From contig OZ020599.1 of the NCBI GenBank assembly GCA_963971535.1, forward strand, positions 99,840,571 to 99,904,570: a stretch of 64,000 nucleotides of DNA, read 5' to 3'. The notes under the pieces are model-generated. The model saw nothing but the letters and a program-made list of their open reading frames with translations. It was not told the origin of the DNA and did no database searches. The DNA is from Notolepis coatsorum. Taxonomy: Eukaryota > Chordata > Actinopteri > Aulopiformes > Paralepididae. Position 1 is the stretch's first letter; each line of letters opens with the position of its first letter. Shown here piece by piece: positions 18,671 through 29,955 of this stretch. Position numbers and translations under genes: made by a program.

Positions 18671-21600
18671 TGTTATATTATTGTATAGCTTACGCTCTGC
18701 ACTCTAGTGGAACACAGGAGCTGAGCAGATCTGAAGCTTCGCAAATGTACCCGCTGAGGCCCCCCACAACCATCAGAACCGGGGAGGACCCGAGCCCCCG
18801 GACCCCCCTAGAGGGGGACGGGAGGGAATCGGATCCGACTGTGCGAAGAGGGTTTAGCATCTCATAGCACAGGGTGAGGAGATCGTGGGACTTACCTACA
18901 CACAGAAGGACCCGCGACCACTCAGGCGCGCATCCCACTTGCCACTAGGGAACGAACAGGAAGGGGATAAAAAACCATTACAGCCCCTAACATCACAGGG
19001 TCAAAGGTCAAGAACCCAACCCCGTGGCAAGGCCATAGCAGCGGAGCGCGGAGGAGGACCCAGCCCCAGGAACAGCCTGAGGGCCAGGACCCCCCGGAAA
19101 GGGGGCCTGGTGAGGCCAATGATGCCGTAGCATCGAGACCCCACCAGACGGTCACTAGTGACACCACCCCCCACATCGCCAGCGTATCGGACAGGGCCCA
19201 ATCCAAGAGCAGGCCCTTCCCCCCTACAGCACGCCGCCCTGAAGGACTCTACAGAGGCTACACCCCCACAACACTGTGGGGCCAGTCGGCGCACCGGGGA
19301 GACAACCCCAAGAGATTGATCCCTCAATCCTGGCAACAGGCCAAGAGCATAACTTGACCTGTGCCCGGAGCACTGCGGACTAGACAGGCGCCTAAGGGGT
19401 CTACTGTGAACAGCACCCCGGCGGAAGGGGCGTTCGGTATGGTGTGCACCATGTCGCAGCCTCCACAAAACCCGACCCCCTAGAGAGGTCGAGGTCCAAG
19501 AGAAGGCTGACACGATTGGCAGATGTCATGAAAAGTGCGGGGGCACACTCGCAGGCAGACGGGGTCAAGCCCGGCCTAAACCCGAAAGTCGATTCTGCTA
19601 CCAACACACCGGGGAACAAACCAACCCCCTATGTTTAGTTTAACAGGAGGCGGTTGTTCCCTTAACCCCCCAAGAAAAAACTCTGAAAACACAACTGCGC
19701 GTATACAGCGGCTATACAGGCAGTACAAGTGTTTCAGTTTTTAAGAAGGGGTTAACCCAGGCCAACAGGTCGACGAGAACGAGTCCGGACCTGGGCCCGG
19801 CGGACCGGGACGTACACAGGGATGCCAGAGTGGTAAAATAGAACCACCTCGACAGCCCCCTCCCAGCCCCGCCGAGCAGGGGAAGGGAGGGGCGAAAAAT
19901 AATGGAGAAGGACCAGGCCCCTTAGCACAGCGCAAGGTACAACACAATATGGACCAAGCAACTGCGAAGGATAACTCGTAGTGACGTACCCACGACACAC
20001 ACCTCCATAACATCAATCCAACTCGGCATTTCCCCCCCGAAAAAGCACAAAGTCTTTCAGGGTACCAGAACAACAGATCCGCGCCCCGGCGGACAATGGG
20101 TTAACTGACCTGGTCCGGCGCGACCAGAACCAGTCCTGTGTCCTAGTCACGCCGCCATCCCCAGTCCTAAGAGGGGGATAGGTACGTGCGTCGATCTAAA
20201 ACATCACAGAGGGCGCCACCAAGACGGTCAGAACATGAACACACCGTGCCCGGTGGCCCACCCCATGGGCGCGAGACCCCTCCGCCAATGCTTTGATCTA
20301 CTCCGTCATCTCCCCCCAGAGATGAGCAAGAGTTCGTCGAGACTAACCTAGTACACTGGCGCTCGGAAGAGATAAAATCTCCATCCCAGTCGCTCTACAA
20401 AAAACATAGTTTTTATAATGAGCAACCAAGGCGCGCCAGCCCATGCATGGTTCCACACTGAAAGCACCCAGGGCCAGCGCCATGTACACGTCGAGACCCA
20501 AAACACATCAATGGTAATTCTAACAAGAAACCAGATAACGTTCCCTCCACGCCACCTGGGACGAGCGGCAGGAAGCTGGCCAAAAGACAGATATGGGTCC
20601 AATATGACTCGTCTGAGGGAAAAAACCCTGTCAACACTGCTCTGTATAAAAGAGAGGAGACAGGGAACCCCCAGAGAGACCTCCCACGTGAGTAATAATT
20701 GAAAAGATATATGTAAACATTGAGCCACGTGACCAAAAGCTCAACACATATGCAATAGAGAGCAGAGCAGAAAACAACAGTTTCCAATGCACCGCATAAC
20801 TCAATCTCGACAATGACAGCGGTCCACAACATGGAGCCTGAAAAAAACTCACGGAAGTCTCACGACCAATAGAAACGCGCCTAGTGACGTATTCTATGGC
20901 CGGAGAAATTCCGTGACCCACCTGCCCAAATATGGAGTGGGACCAGGGTAAAGTTCACTCTTACTACTGCAAGAAGAACACCGTCTTCTTCATGATGAGG
21001 GAAGACAGGTCTTTCGACCGAGTGCTAGCCACAGGCCTTGCTAAGCACACATGTATAGCGACCAGAACACAATTTTCAAGAAAACGGTCCTACTCCTCAG
21101 TCTCCATCGGAAATGGAGACGAGGCAAGATAACTCTCGTCCGGCTCCAGCACAACATCAAAGCCAGGCCATTCGCCCCTGCTGCTCGCCGCCTTACGACG
21201 AGAGCGAGCTGAGGCGAAGAGTCTGCGTCGCAAATCCCCTGCCACCAGAGGAGCTGTCGGCCTTTCGGCCGACTGTCCACTGGCGGGGGAACCAGGGCCG
21301 GAACCAGGCCATCTCACGGGAGATGGAGGCTGAACGGCCCCTCTGCGAGGCAAACTCACCACCGGGTGCCGCCCAGGCGTATCTGGCTGCCACGACCGGG
21401 GAGCCAGAGACGCCTCACGACGCACGGAGGACGAGGCGATGGTGAAGCGCTGGTGAAGGGTGACGTCCCTCCGACGTGACCCTCCGAAGGTGCAAACATT
21501 ATTTCTTAGCTTTTCTCGTAAAATTGCGAGAGAGAGAAAAATAAGATACAATGTCCACGTAGCTCCTTTCCAACAACTATTTTGGCACTAAACTCAAAGT

Positions 21601-21799
21601 GGTGTATACAGTCACTTCTACAGTGGTGAAAATAGGGAAGGAGCTGTTAGTATGGCCACGACCCCGCTTATGTAGAGGAGCGGATGTGGGTGAGGCCAGG
21701 CGGATGGGTGTGCACATGTGAAGAAAATTATTCAGTATTAGATTGATAAGGGATGTGGTTCCACTAGAGTGCAGAGCGTAAGCTATACGATAATATAAC
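18671..21799 (+). mobile_element. Unclassified TIR element, copy A (3.1 kb, non-coding)
   Basis: The left end TGTTATATTATTGTATAGCT...CTCTGCACTCTAGTGG is inverted at the right end (21760-21799, ...AGCTATACGATAATATAAC). The interior is GC-rich and largely colinear with elements B and C. For example, GAACCGGGGAGGACCCGAGC and GTGGCAAGGCC-T/G-TAGCAGCGGAG occur in both A and B. Open frames up to 170 codons exist on both strands but show no domain and are not conserved in frame. No transposase is recognisable, so it is probably non-autonomous. It lacks the 5S insertion of B. Superfamily unknown. Confidence 0.75.
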
Positions 21800-21987
21800 C
21801 TTGGCTTCTGTGTACTTGTTGTTCAGAAACAGACATCCGACTGTACCTTTGAACCTGTAGATGCCACGTCTCACATAGGCCCATAATAGAAGATGGGTTA
21901 CAAGATTGTTTTAAATGATATAAGTCTGTGTATGAGAATACAACATTATATAGCTTTCAAACAGTATGATACCTACCTATGTATTTA

Positions 21988-22077
21988 AATTAGGGCTGTC
22001 AAAATGTATGCTTTAACTTTGGAGATTATTTTTAATTATTTAAAGCATTAAAATAAATTAATCTAGATGAATCTATG
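21988..22077 (+). mobile_element. hAT MITE left fragment
   Basis: TAGGGCTGTCAAAATG followed by AT-rich TTAATTATTTAAAGC and AATTAATCTAGATGAATC is the left end of a common fish hAT MITE. A probable right part lies at about 25240-25330 (AGATTAATCTAGATTAAT); the intervening DNA would be later insertions. Confidence 0.55.
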
Positions 22078-23262
22078 TGTAGCAGGGTGGATTATCCCTG
22101 CTTTATGGGAGTGGATGTACACGGCCACCTGGTAGCGAGAACGCAGCAGAGCTGGGTCCAGCTGAGTCCCCGACTGTAGGCCAGGAATGTTGAAGTGGAG
22201 GTCGAGCAGCAGGAGTGGATGGGGCCTAGGATTCACTAACCTAGGGATGGTGCGCTGGTCCTTCTTGCCCTCCAGGGCGATCAGCAGTAGCTCCCCTCAC
22301 ACCCACACTTCCCCCAATACTTCCTGGGCCCTCCCACACCCGATGGCAGTAAAGATGGATGATATATTCGCTCCCCAAAGCAGTACCCTTCCTGAATGAT
22401 GAGTGGAGACCTTTCACAATGAACTATAGGCAGGGGGTGGGGAAAGGGTTAAATTGTAATGAGCATTTCCCAGAAAGGAAAGGGTTAGATAAAATGCACA
22501 TTAACAGACACGCACACAGTGGTCCCATTAAACTGTCCTTTACTGGAAGTCTGATGCAAGTTACAAATAATTACACAATTATTAAAGTTATTTCCGCCCT
22601 GGGCACCTAGTGCTCTCGCTCTATAACACAGACTAAAGTGCTTCCCACACTGGGCTAGACAGAGTAATAACACCTTCCCTTTAAGGGTTTATATACTGTT
22701 CCGCTTCTCCGTAGGTGGGGAGAGAGGGGAGGAAGAGGGAGAGGGATAAAGGAGTTATTGGTTCAATGGGATTTTTGTAAAAGAACACATTATTATTACA
22801 CTCAACCAGAATGACAGTGGGCCCACGTTGCAAATAAAAGTCATATCTATAGCCGGCTTTTCCCCAAAATAATAAAGGTTGGGGCGCCCCTAAACACTGT
22901 TACCAGCGTCAGTTCAAAGTAGGGCTGGGCGATATGACGATATTATATAAATATCGGGTACAGTTCATTAACGATACACTTTTTAAACCTATTGTGGATA
23001 TCGTGATGTTTTGCCCAAGAGGATTGTGTTGGGTCAATCTGGTCCACACGTTCAAACTTTTGAACAACGCCGCCCCCACACACACACTACTGCATCAAAG
23101 TTTCTACTTATGATTAACAAAGGCATTCGTTTTGTGGCATTAATGTTATATAGTTACACGTTCAATAACATCAGCGTATTTACCCGAACATAGCAACGTC
23201 CGAGGACGACCTAGATAGATAGCAAGCATTACTCGTTCATATCTCAGCCCGTGCTGAGTTGT

Positions 23263-23306
23263 GCCCATTCTGCGGTCTGTTAATAAAGTTTTCAATCAGA
23301 CAGATG
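23263..23306 (+). mobile_element. LINE 3' tail, plus strand (family of 9236-10846)
   Basis: GCCCATTCTGCGGTCTGTTA + ATAAAGTTTTCAATCA is the terminal block of the LINE described at 9236-10846, here on the plus strand. Only the last 45 bp or so are present. Confidence 0.6.
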
Positions 23307-23585
23307 TATGGAAAGGCTTTTATTATAACATTCGTTGCAGTAAAATCATTATGCCTCGTTTAGTCATCCTGCAGAGCTGGTAATGGTAACTGGTAATCTA
23401 CTCGTCGGCCGCGGGGAGCTAACGTTAGTAGCTTTGTTGTTGTGAGCACTCGTCAAAATCAATGGAGGACATTCTGGAAGTAAAAAACGAATATGCGCTT
23501 GCCGATTGGTGCTAAGAACAGCAGGGCGGGTGCAAGCGGTGTGACGAAATTGGCAGACTCGACTGTCAATCAAAATTATTCTGTT

Positions 23586-23770
23586 TGCCGTCTGAATGAA
23601 TGAAAACTTTATTAACAGATTGCAGAATGGGAACAATACAGTACAGCTCAATACAACAACAGTGGACTGGAGGATGAAGACCAGAAAAAGACTTTCGGCT
23701 TTTTTACATAAGGGTCCTCCATTTTCAATTCATCAAAACATTTAGAGACATACAAATATACAGTAGTTTC
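23586..23770 (-). mobile_element. LINE 3' end, minus strand (family of 9236-10846)
   Basis: GAAAACTTTATTAACAGATT...GCAGAATGGGAACAATACAG and the GGGTCCTCCATTTTCAATTC block match the 3' UTR at 9240-9370. It is truncated at its 5' side and interrupted by a second copy. Confidence 0.75.
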
Positions 23771-23781
23771 ATAAAAATGCT

Positions 23782-23782
<1 letters not shown>

Positions 23783-23812
<30 letters not shown>

Positions 23813-24022
23813 TAAAACTTTATTAACATATTGCAGAATGGTACAGCTCAATACATACAATTGTTAAGGGGATGCAGACCAGAGAAAGACTTTCGTCTTG
23901 TTTACATCAGGGTCCCCCATTTTCAATTCATCATATTTCATATCTAAATCATATAATATCTCATTGCTAAATATATGCAATATATAATCTAATAATCCAA
24001 TAATCTAAATCTAATATATAAT
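23783..24022 (-). mobile_element. Second LINE 3' end inserted into the first, minus strand
   Basis: (TTGA)n then TTTAAAACTTTATTAACATA...GGTCCCCCATTTTCAATTCA, the same family. The direct repeat ATAAAAATGCTA flanks it at 23771-23782 and 24023-24034, consistent with a 12-bp target duplication. Confidence 0.75.
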
Positions 24023-24951
24023 ATAAAAATGCTAAATGCATGGGTATTTTATTTTGTCTTTAATGTTAGCTTGCAAACTCAAATACTATCTTGGTAAGCC
24101 TCATAATGAATTGTTTGGGGAAAAAAAGAAAAACATTGTGATGTGTATCGTGTATCGCCGAAAGGTCAGAAAATATCGTGATATCATATTTAGGCCATAT
24201 CGCCCAGCCCTAGTTCAAAGCACTGCTTCTCTTCGCCCTTAAGGAGCCCGCGCCACACAGAGAGAATGTCTACCGATAAAGTTTCAGCACTCGGAGCGCT
24301 CGCTGTACTTATCCAAATGGCGGGCCCGCTCCCACCACCAACCGTCCGTGTGGTGAGATGGCTGTCGAGAGGTCCCGTGATAGCAGGCAGCGGGGCTGGG
24401 TAGACGTTGGGCAGGTGACGTCCGCTGCTGGGCTGAAGGGGTGGGGCGACACGCGGGCTAAACTGTGGTGCTAGGCCTAACTGAAGCTAAGCTGTGGGTC
24501 GTGGTGAACCCCCTGTCATGACGCATATACTTCAGCTAAAACGCAATGTGGGCAATATCTACCACACTCTTCGGCAGTCGCTCGTCTGCTTCTTCGTTCA
24601 CAATGTCTCTTCCGCATTAACTAAAAGCTAAGCTATTGCATACTCATTACTAACCCGCTTCGTAACAGGGTTTATATCTTGCGTGCTTGATGTCCGGAGT
24701 TCCAGCTCTGTGCGTCCTCTTCCCTCTCTGGAAAACCATGAAGAGGAAGTTCCTCCGTCGGCGCCGCGCCCTGAGCCCATCCTTCTTCACCTGTGTCTCC
24801 CTGCCCAACGTCGCCACCAGCTCCCCCTGGCGGCACCTGTATCCTGTCCCACTATGAAGTGTCAATGTTAGGATAGGGAGGATCAAGAGAGGTCAGCAAG
24901 TTAAGTGTCAATGTTAGGATAGGGAGGATCAAGAGCGGTCAGCCGGTTACA

Positions 24952-25683
24952 CAACGTCCTCACGAACACAGGGAATGCAAGGAATTAGCGTTAGACACAT
25001 TGAATTATTGTCAGACATATTCAGGTGTCTACATATGGAGTGAAAAATCTTCAACGTTCTGAACTTTCAGCAGTATATTTGCTTGTTCGGATATAAGAAA
25101 GAGGTCTAGCTGATGGTTTTGTTGAACATTTGTATTTCACAGGAGAGAAACTGTATTCAAAGAAAGCTATTAAAATTGTCTTTGAATCTTTGTGTTGATT
25201 TTACATTAATTCCATTATTTTACTCAAGTAAATATATGTTACAAGCTTCCGTCTTAAGTAGAAAAATGCGATTTTTTATTTAGATTAATCTAGATTAATT
25301 ACAGAAAATTGTGAGATTAATTAGTTAAATGCACACTGCACCAGAGTCCATGCCATACTGTTATTTAGTATTAAGAGTCAGACAGTTCTCTAGTTCTCTG
25401 GCCGTTAGCTCTCCAGGTATCTGTCCATGCCCATGCACAGTCAAAGCTAATATTAACACTTTCTGGTCTAGAAAATCATACAGGAAGTAATTTTTTGGTT
25501 ATAATTATGTAATAACTACCATGTAGTTGATTTTATTAGAACAAGGCTTTATGATATCCTCCACAACACATATATAAGCACAGCAAAACTATGTTTCACC
25601 ATTTTGAAAATTCTGAAGGTATCTGCAGAAAAAAAGGTACAACTCTAATAGGGTCATTCTTGACCCGGCAAGGTAAAACTATA
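24952..25683. other. AT-rich interval with hAT MITE right part
   Basis: 25262-25330 (AGATTAATCTAGATTAATTA, GTGAGATTAATTAG) is the probable right part of the MITE starting at 21988. GGGTCATTCTTGACCCGG at about 25651 resembles the palindromic block near 28120. No gene seen. Confidence 0.4.
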
Positions 25684-25904
25684 CTATAAAATAGGGAGGG
25701 GCAACTGGCGGCCCGTGGGCCGCATGCGGCCCTCACCGACGTTCCATGCGGCCCCAGGCCAATATTAAAAAAAAAAAAAAAAAAAAATTATTTTTTTTAT
25801 TTTAATTTTTTTTGTATTGTATTCGACTAAGAAGAGTTGGCAGTCGACTATGGCTCCTTTCGATCGATTAGTCGACTATTTGACTAATAGGGGTCAGCCC
25901 TAGT

Positions 25905-26844
25905 GTGGACATATGAAATGCTGTTGAAAGTGCCGTGCAGCAATATGGGGGTTTTGATAAACTGTCGGCTGTTGTTACCGATGGAGCACCGGCAATGAAA
26001 GGAAAACGCACAGGATTCGCCGGGCTTCTAAGGCAGAGTGGCGTTGAGTGTCCAATGCTGCACTGCATTATACATCAGGTAAGTTCGCTAACATAATTTC
26101 CATCTATTGTGGGTCACTAATAATGACCAATGCGAGTCGAGTGTAGTAAAATTATATGCAAGAGTCGTTAAATCGTTTTTCTTTTTTTTTATCTGATATA
26201 GGAGGCTCTCTGTGCCAAGAAGCTTGACTACTACAGCCATGTTATGGATTTGGTTACCAAGGTTACCAATCTAATTCGTGGAGGCAACAGGTCACTAAAC
26301 CATAGAAAGTTTGTCTCCTTTTTGGAAGAGATGGACACTGATTATGGCGACTTGCAGCTACACACAGAAATCCGATGGCTGAGCCGTCGGAAAGTACAGG
26401 AGCGACATTGAAACACTGCAAATGCAATTCAATGATCGGTTTGAAGATTTCAACGGCATGCAGTCACGGATAGCGCTGTTTGCCGGCCCCCTCACCGCTA
26501 CGGTGTCAGAGCAGCCCCCACCGTTGCAGCTTGAACTGTGCGAGCTACAGTCAGATCCTTTTTTTCAAGCAAAGAGAAATGAGAGGGGAATTTCGTTTTG
26601 GAAACTGCTACCTGAGCCCCGCTTCCCACTCCTCAGGGACTTTGCCCTCTCTATGGCCAGTATGTTTGGGAGCACATACATATGTGAGAGCAATTTCTCA
26701 AACATGAAGCACATCAAGTCAAAGGAGAGAAACAGGCTGTCGGATGAAACATTATTTCATCTGATGCAGATTGCATGCACAAACATTGAAGTTGACATTC
26801 CTGCCATTGTGCGCCAACAAGAGAGACCACAAGTGTCTCATTAA
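25905..26844 (+). pseudogene. hAT transposase (GTF2I-repeat-protein-2-like) remnant with intron
   Basis: Exon 1 remnant (to 26078): YGGFDKLSAVVTDGAPAMKG and VECPMLHCIIHQ, the TDGAP/HCxxHQ segment of the RNase H-like catalytic fold. A 123-bp GT...AG intron follows, 26079-26201 (GTAAGT donor, T-rich tract, ATAG acceptor), phase 0. The next exon starts EALCAKKLDYYSHVMDLVTK and includes LHTEIRWLSRRKVQERH, then TGA at 26409. After a probable deletion the frame 26422-26844 gives FWKLLPEPRFPLLRDFALSM and CESNFSNMKHIKSKERNRLS, the C-terminal dimerisation region, ending at a natural-looking stop. The N-terminal zinc finger and first catalytic Asp region are missing. Not functional. Confidence 0.85.
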
Positions 26845-26854
26845 AGACAGGGGG

Positions 26855-27009
26855 GAGGAGGAGATGGTGTAGAGGGGGGGGAGGAGATGATGAAGAGGTG
26901 TAGAGGGGGGGGGGGGGGAGGAGATGATGAAGAGGTGTAGAGAGGGGGGAAGAGATGATGAAGAGGTGTAGAGAGGGGGGGAGATGATGGAGAGGTGTAG
27001 AGAGGGGAC

Positions 27010-27100
<91 letters not shown>

Positions 27101-27103
27101 ACC
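26855..27103. repeat. G-rich minisatellite followed by (ATT)n
   Basis: Units of about 30-35 bp (GATGATGAAGAGGTGTAGAG + poly-G) run from 26855 to 27008. About 90 bp of (ATT)n follow at 27010-27100. Open frames across it are low-complexity artefacts. Confidence 0.9.
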
Positions 27104-27241
27104 ATTATTGACCCACTGTGGGGCGAGGGTGAATGTCATGCCAGTTTGATAAAGGGTCAATGGGAGGCATGTAGTATTGCACTTTACTTTACTTGCACTT
27201 TACTTGTTTACTTTTGTAGTGTTCAGATAACACTAATAACA

Positions 27242-27508
27242 CAAACACAAACCAGCATTCCTGCTGCATTTCACTACAACAGTAAATCAAAAGTGCAATA
27301 ATAAATGATTTTGTTAAATGTATACACTTTTATCCTGCTACTAAACAAAACATTCCTGAGTGCGTCATATCCATAACATGCATTTCAGTGTTATAATGTT
27401 TTGTTTAGTAGCAGGATAAAAGTTTATACATTTAACAAAATCATTTATTATTGCACTTTTGATTTACTGTTGTAGTGAAATGCAGCAGGAATGCTGCTTT
27501 GTGTTTGT
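27242..27508. repeat. Near-perfect 113-bp inverted repeat
   Basis: Arms 27242-27354 and 27395-27508 are inverted copies with about two or three differences (for example CAAACACAAACCAGCATTCC against its near-complement), around a 40-bp loop. It lies inside the hAT element near its right end. Confidence 0.9.
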
Positions 27509-27817
27509 TGAGCAGTGGGCTTTAAGTTCATACATTTATTTTATTATTGTATATATTTGGGGTTACACAGCAATACTTTTAAATTCAGCTGTTTATAAAT
27601 TCATAAAGTTGAAATTGCATTACTAAATGCATTTGAAATGGAATAAAAACAAAGTTACAACAAATTATAATTGTTTATATACCTTGTGACTATTAGGGCT
27701 ATTTGAGTGATGGGGTACTACTGGCGGGACTGCCGATAAACAATGCGGCCCCCCAGATTGATTGTGGACATTTTGTGGCCCTCACCATATACAAAGTTGC
27801 CCACCCCTGCTATAAAA

Positions 27818-28188
27818 ATACTAAATATAAATAAATAAAATAATAATAAATATACTAAACTTTTTTTCAGAAGTTATATTCTAATATTGTTCTATTATAG
27901 TCAGAAAACATTATTATCTATGGGTTTCACATTTAGTATATTATGATTGAACAGCCTCATTTTCATCTTAAAAATAAGGGACATGATGTGTCTCGGGGGC
28001 CATAAAATCTAATTACAATGGGATTATATGGTTATGATTTATAATGTTAGTTAGGATGTAGTATTAACTATATTGAGTGATACTCCTTTATTTTTAGTGG
28101 TCAGGAAGGACTGAGTTAGACCCCGGGTCAACATTGACCCGCTAACAACGGTCAGTGGTGCCAATTCCTAACACAACATGAGGGTTAA
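27818..28188. other. AT-rich interval with a TTAA-type element end
   Basis: The interval ends ...CACAACATGAGGGTTAAG (TTAA at 28185-28188). Read inward it begins CCCTCATGTTGTGTTAGG, then palindromic GGGTCAATGTTGACCC, the look of a TTAA-target fish MITE terminus. A left end could be near 25452 (TTAACACTTTCTGG), which would make the Charlie-like hAT nested inside it. Confidence 0.4.
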
Positions 28189-29178
28189 GTGAAAGTATGA
28201 GTACCGTCTCAAAATCGTACTCAAGTAAAAGTCATCAAGAGTATCTGGCTAAAAACACACTTGAGTCTATTCTTCTGATAGCAGGTGTTTAATCAAAGAT
28301 CCCCGCTTTCTAGTCCAATAGCCTCCAGCTGCAGCGATCCCCTCACTAGACGCTGTGTGTGGCAGCCACAGAGAGCGCGCCCTGATTGGCGGAAAGTACG
28401 GAAGTTTGGGTTAGGTTTAGAGAGGTTAAGGTTAGAGTCACAGTCAGGGCTGGTAATCCTTCCTGTAACAAAGCAACATAGGCCCTCAACCATAGAGGTT
28501 AGGGTTAGGGTTGGGGAAGTATTTTACTGTATTGTACCCATTCTGAAATCTGTTAATAAGGTTTTCAATCAATCAATTCCTGGCCTCGACCCTCTCTCTA
28601 ACCGCACATCTCAACCGAGCTTGGTCAAGGGGGCTAGGCCCAATGTGGAGTGACGTCCCCTCTCCGCCAATCAGCGCGTGCTCTCTGTGGTAGAGAAACT
28701 TCCGTACTCTCCGCCAATCAGCCCTAACTTCTGTACTCTCCGCCAATCAGCGAGCGCTCTCTGTGGCTGCCACAACGCCTAGTGAGGGGATCGCTCCTTA
28801 GAGCTGCAGCTGGACGCTACTCTTCTAGTCTTGCACAAGGACCAATCAGCATGGGTATGGGCGGGTTCATTTTCCATTGATGGGGATTTGTTTGGCTGTT
28901 AAATAAATTGCGGTCGCAGGATCAATAACGTTAACGTTAGTTCAGGCAGAGAAACAATTATACGAATTAAAATGGTTGGACCTGCGAGATTTGTACTTTG
29001 TACTTTGTAGGTCTGCATTTTAAATGTAAGGAGTAAAAAGTATGTTTTTTTCCTCTGAAATGTAATTGAGTAAAAGTACAAGTATACAAACCTAATAATA
29101 CTCAAGTAAAGTACAAATCCCCAAAAACAGTACTTAAGTATTATAACGAAGTACAATTACTCAAGTACTTTACACCCC
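28189..29178. mobile_element. hAT-like MITE fragment with internal inverted repeat
   Basis: The right end (inward from 29178) reads AAGGGGTGTAAAGTACTTGA then TACTTAAGTA motifs, a common fish hAT-type terminus. The left side has related ACTCAAGTAAAAGTCATCAA at 28221. Internal arms 28310-28412 and about 28695-28825 are inverted (CAGCTGCAGCGATCCCCTCA against TGAGGGGATCGCTCCTTAGA...). Between the arms lie a short TTAGGG run at 28498 and a plus-strand LINE tail at 28520-28577. Confidence 0.5.
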
Positions 29179-29179
29179 T

Positions 29180-29955
29180 TCCATTCACAAACCTAAAGTC
29201 CGGTCAACAAAGCCCTCGTCTCTCACGCACAAGACGTTATACACCTGTTGGAAAAGAACATCCATCTCTGCACACACTTACCTTTCAGCTTTTCTTTCCG
29301 ACGGGTCGTACAGTACACACGCGGGGACTACAAATCACCCGGCGTTCACCTACCTATGCTCGAAACCATAAAATAATGATGATTAAATTCAGATTCTCCG
29401 AAATTGTAGGGGCTGGCTATAGGTGACACTTAAAATGTAATTACGTCTCTCGCCACGGCCCTGCCCAAATCCCCCTCAAGGGCTCTGGCACTGCATACAT
29501 TCTAGAATACTAATGGAGGTTCTGTTGTTTAATGAAATGAAAGCTTAAAAGGGGTATTTTTACGACGGGGTCTCTTTCATCATTATCGAGGACCAAAAGC
29601 CCATTATTATCACAGCTATTTGTTGCCATCATTCTCCAGTGTCGCCCTACGGGAGGAAGGCGGCTGTAAAGAAGAGCTACAGTCTCTAAAGAGAGAGATA
29701 TACGGCGGGCCGGGGCCACGCGTGACAAATGAAGAGCTCGGTCCGCACTTATTTATGGCTACTTAAAGCTGTCAGCCCAGAGATGATAAAGGGTGACCGC
29801 TTGATTAGAAAGTGTTGAATCGTCCAGTCAGTGTGACCCACTATATATAAAAAGGCACAGATGAGAGGAGGGAAGAAAAAATCGTCCGGCTTCGAGCTCG
29901 AGATCTCGAGCAGTTTGAGATGATTCCGGAAGAGGTGAGTGAAGGGAGGACACGT
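29180..29955. other. Apparently unique, possibly regulatory, sequence
   Basis: I see no repeat signature. 29490-29770 is AT-rich with TAATGGAG, CCATTATTATCACAGC and similar words. A TATA-like ACTATATATAAAAAGGC lies at 29850. No coding frame is convincing. Confidence 0.4.

Larger units (their letters stand above)
22920..24212. mobile_element. Non-autonomous hAT element with 8-bp target duplication, colonised by LINE tails
   Basis: The termini are TAGGGCTGGGCGATAT (22920) and ATATCGCCCAGCCCTA (ending 24212). The direct repeat GTTCAAAG flanks it at 22912-22919 and 24213-24220. The interior near both ends is rich in ATATCG motifs. About 560 bp of the 1293 bp is LINE-derived (23263-23306, 23586-23770, 23783-24022), so the original element was shorter. 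No transposase. Confidence 0.9.
22078..24951 (-). mobile_element. Possible LTR, minus strand, split by a hAT element
   Basis: On the minus strand the interval starts TGTAACCGGCTGACC and ends CACCCTGCTACA, as LTRs do. It has a TATA box (ACAGTATATAAACCC, about 22685-22699). Without the hAT at 22920-24212 it would be about 1.57 kb. A direct duplication GTGTCAATGTTAGGATAGGG lies at 24857 and 24904. The flanking pentamers (CTATG, CAACG) do not match, which weakens the case. No internal retroelement genes are present. Confidence 0.35.
25692..27809 (+). mobile_element. Charlie-like hAT transposon, defective
   Basis: The left terminus TAGGGAGGGGCAACTGGCGG and right terminus (inward) CAGGGGTGGGCAACTTTG agree at about 12 of 15 positions with the CAGGGGTGGGCAACT consensus. 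The direct repeat CTATAAAA flanks it at 25684-25691 and 27810-27817. Subterminal GCGGCCC blocks occur at both ends. It contains a transposase remnant, a minisatellite, an (ATT)n tract and a long hairpin. Confidence 0.85.

Noticed and set aside
19001..19513. 170-codon minus-strand frame in element A
   Set aside because: Corresponding frames in elements B and C are broken; similarity is at DNA level and no domain is recognisable.
28496..28517. A third interstitial telomere array
   Set aside because: Only about three units (GGTTAGGGTTAGGGTTGGGG); too short to call.
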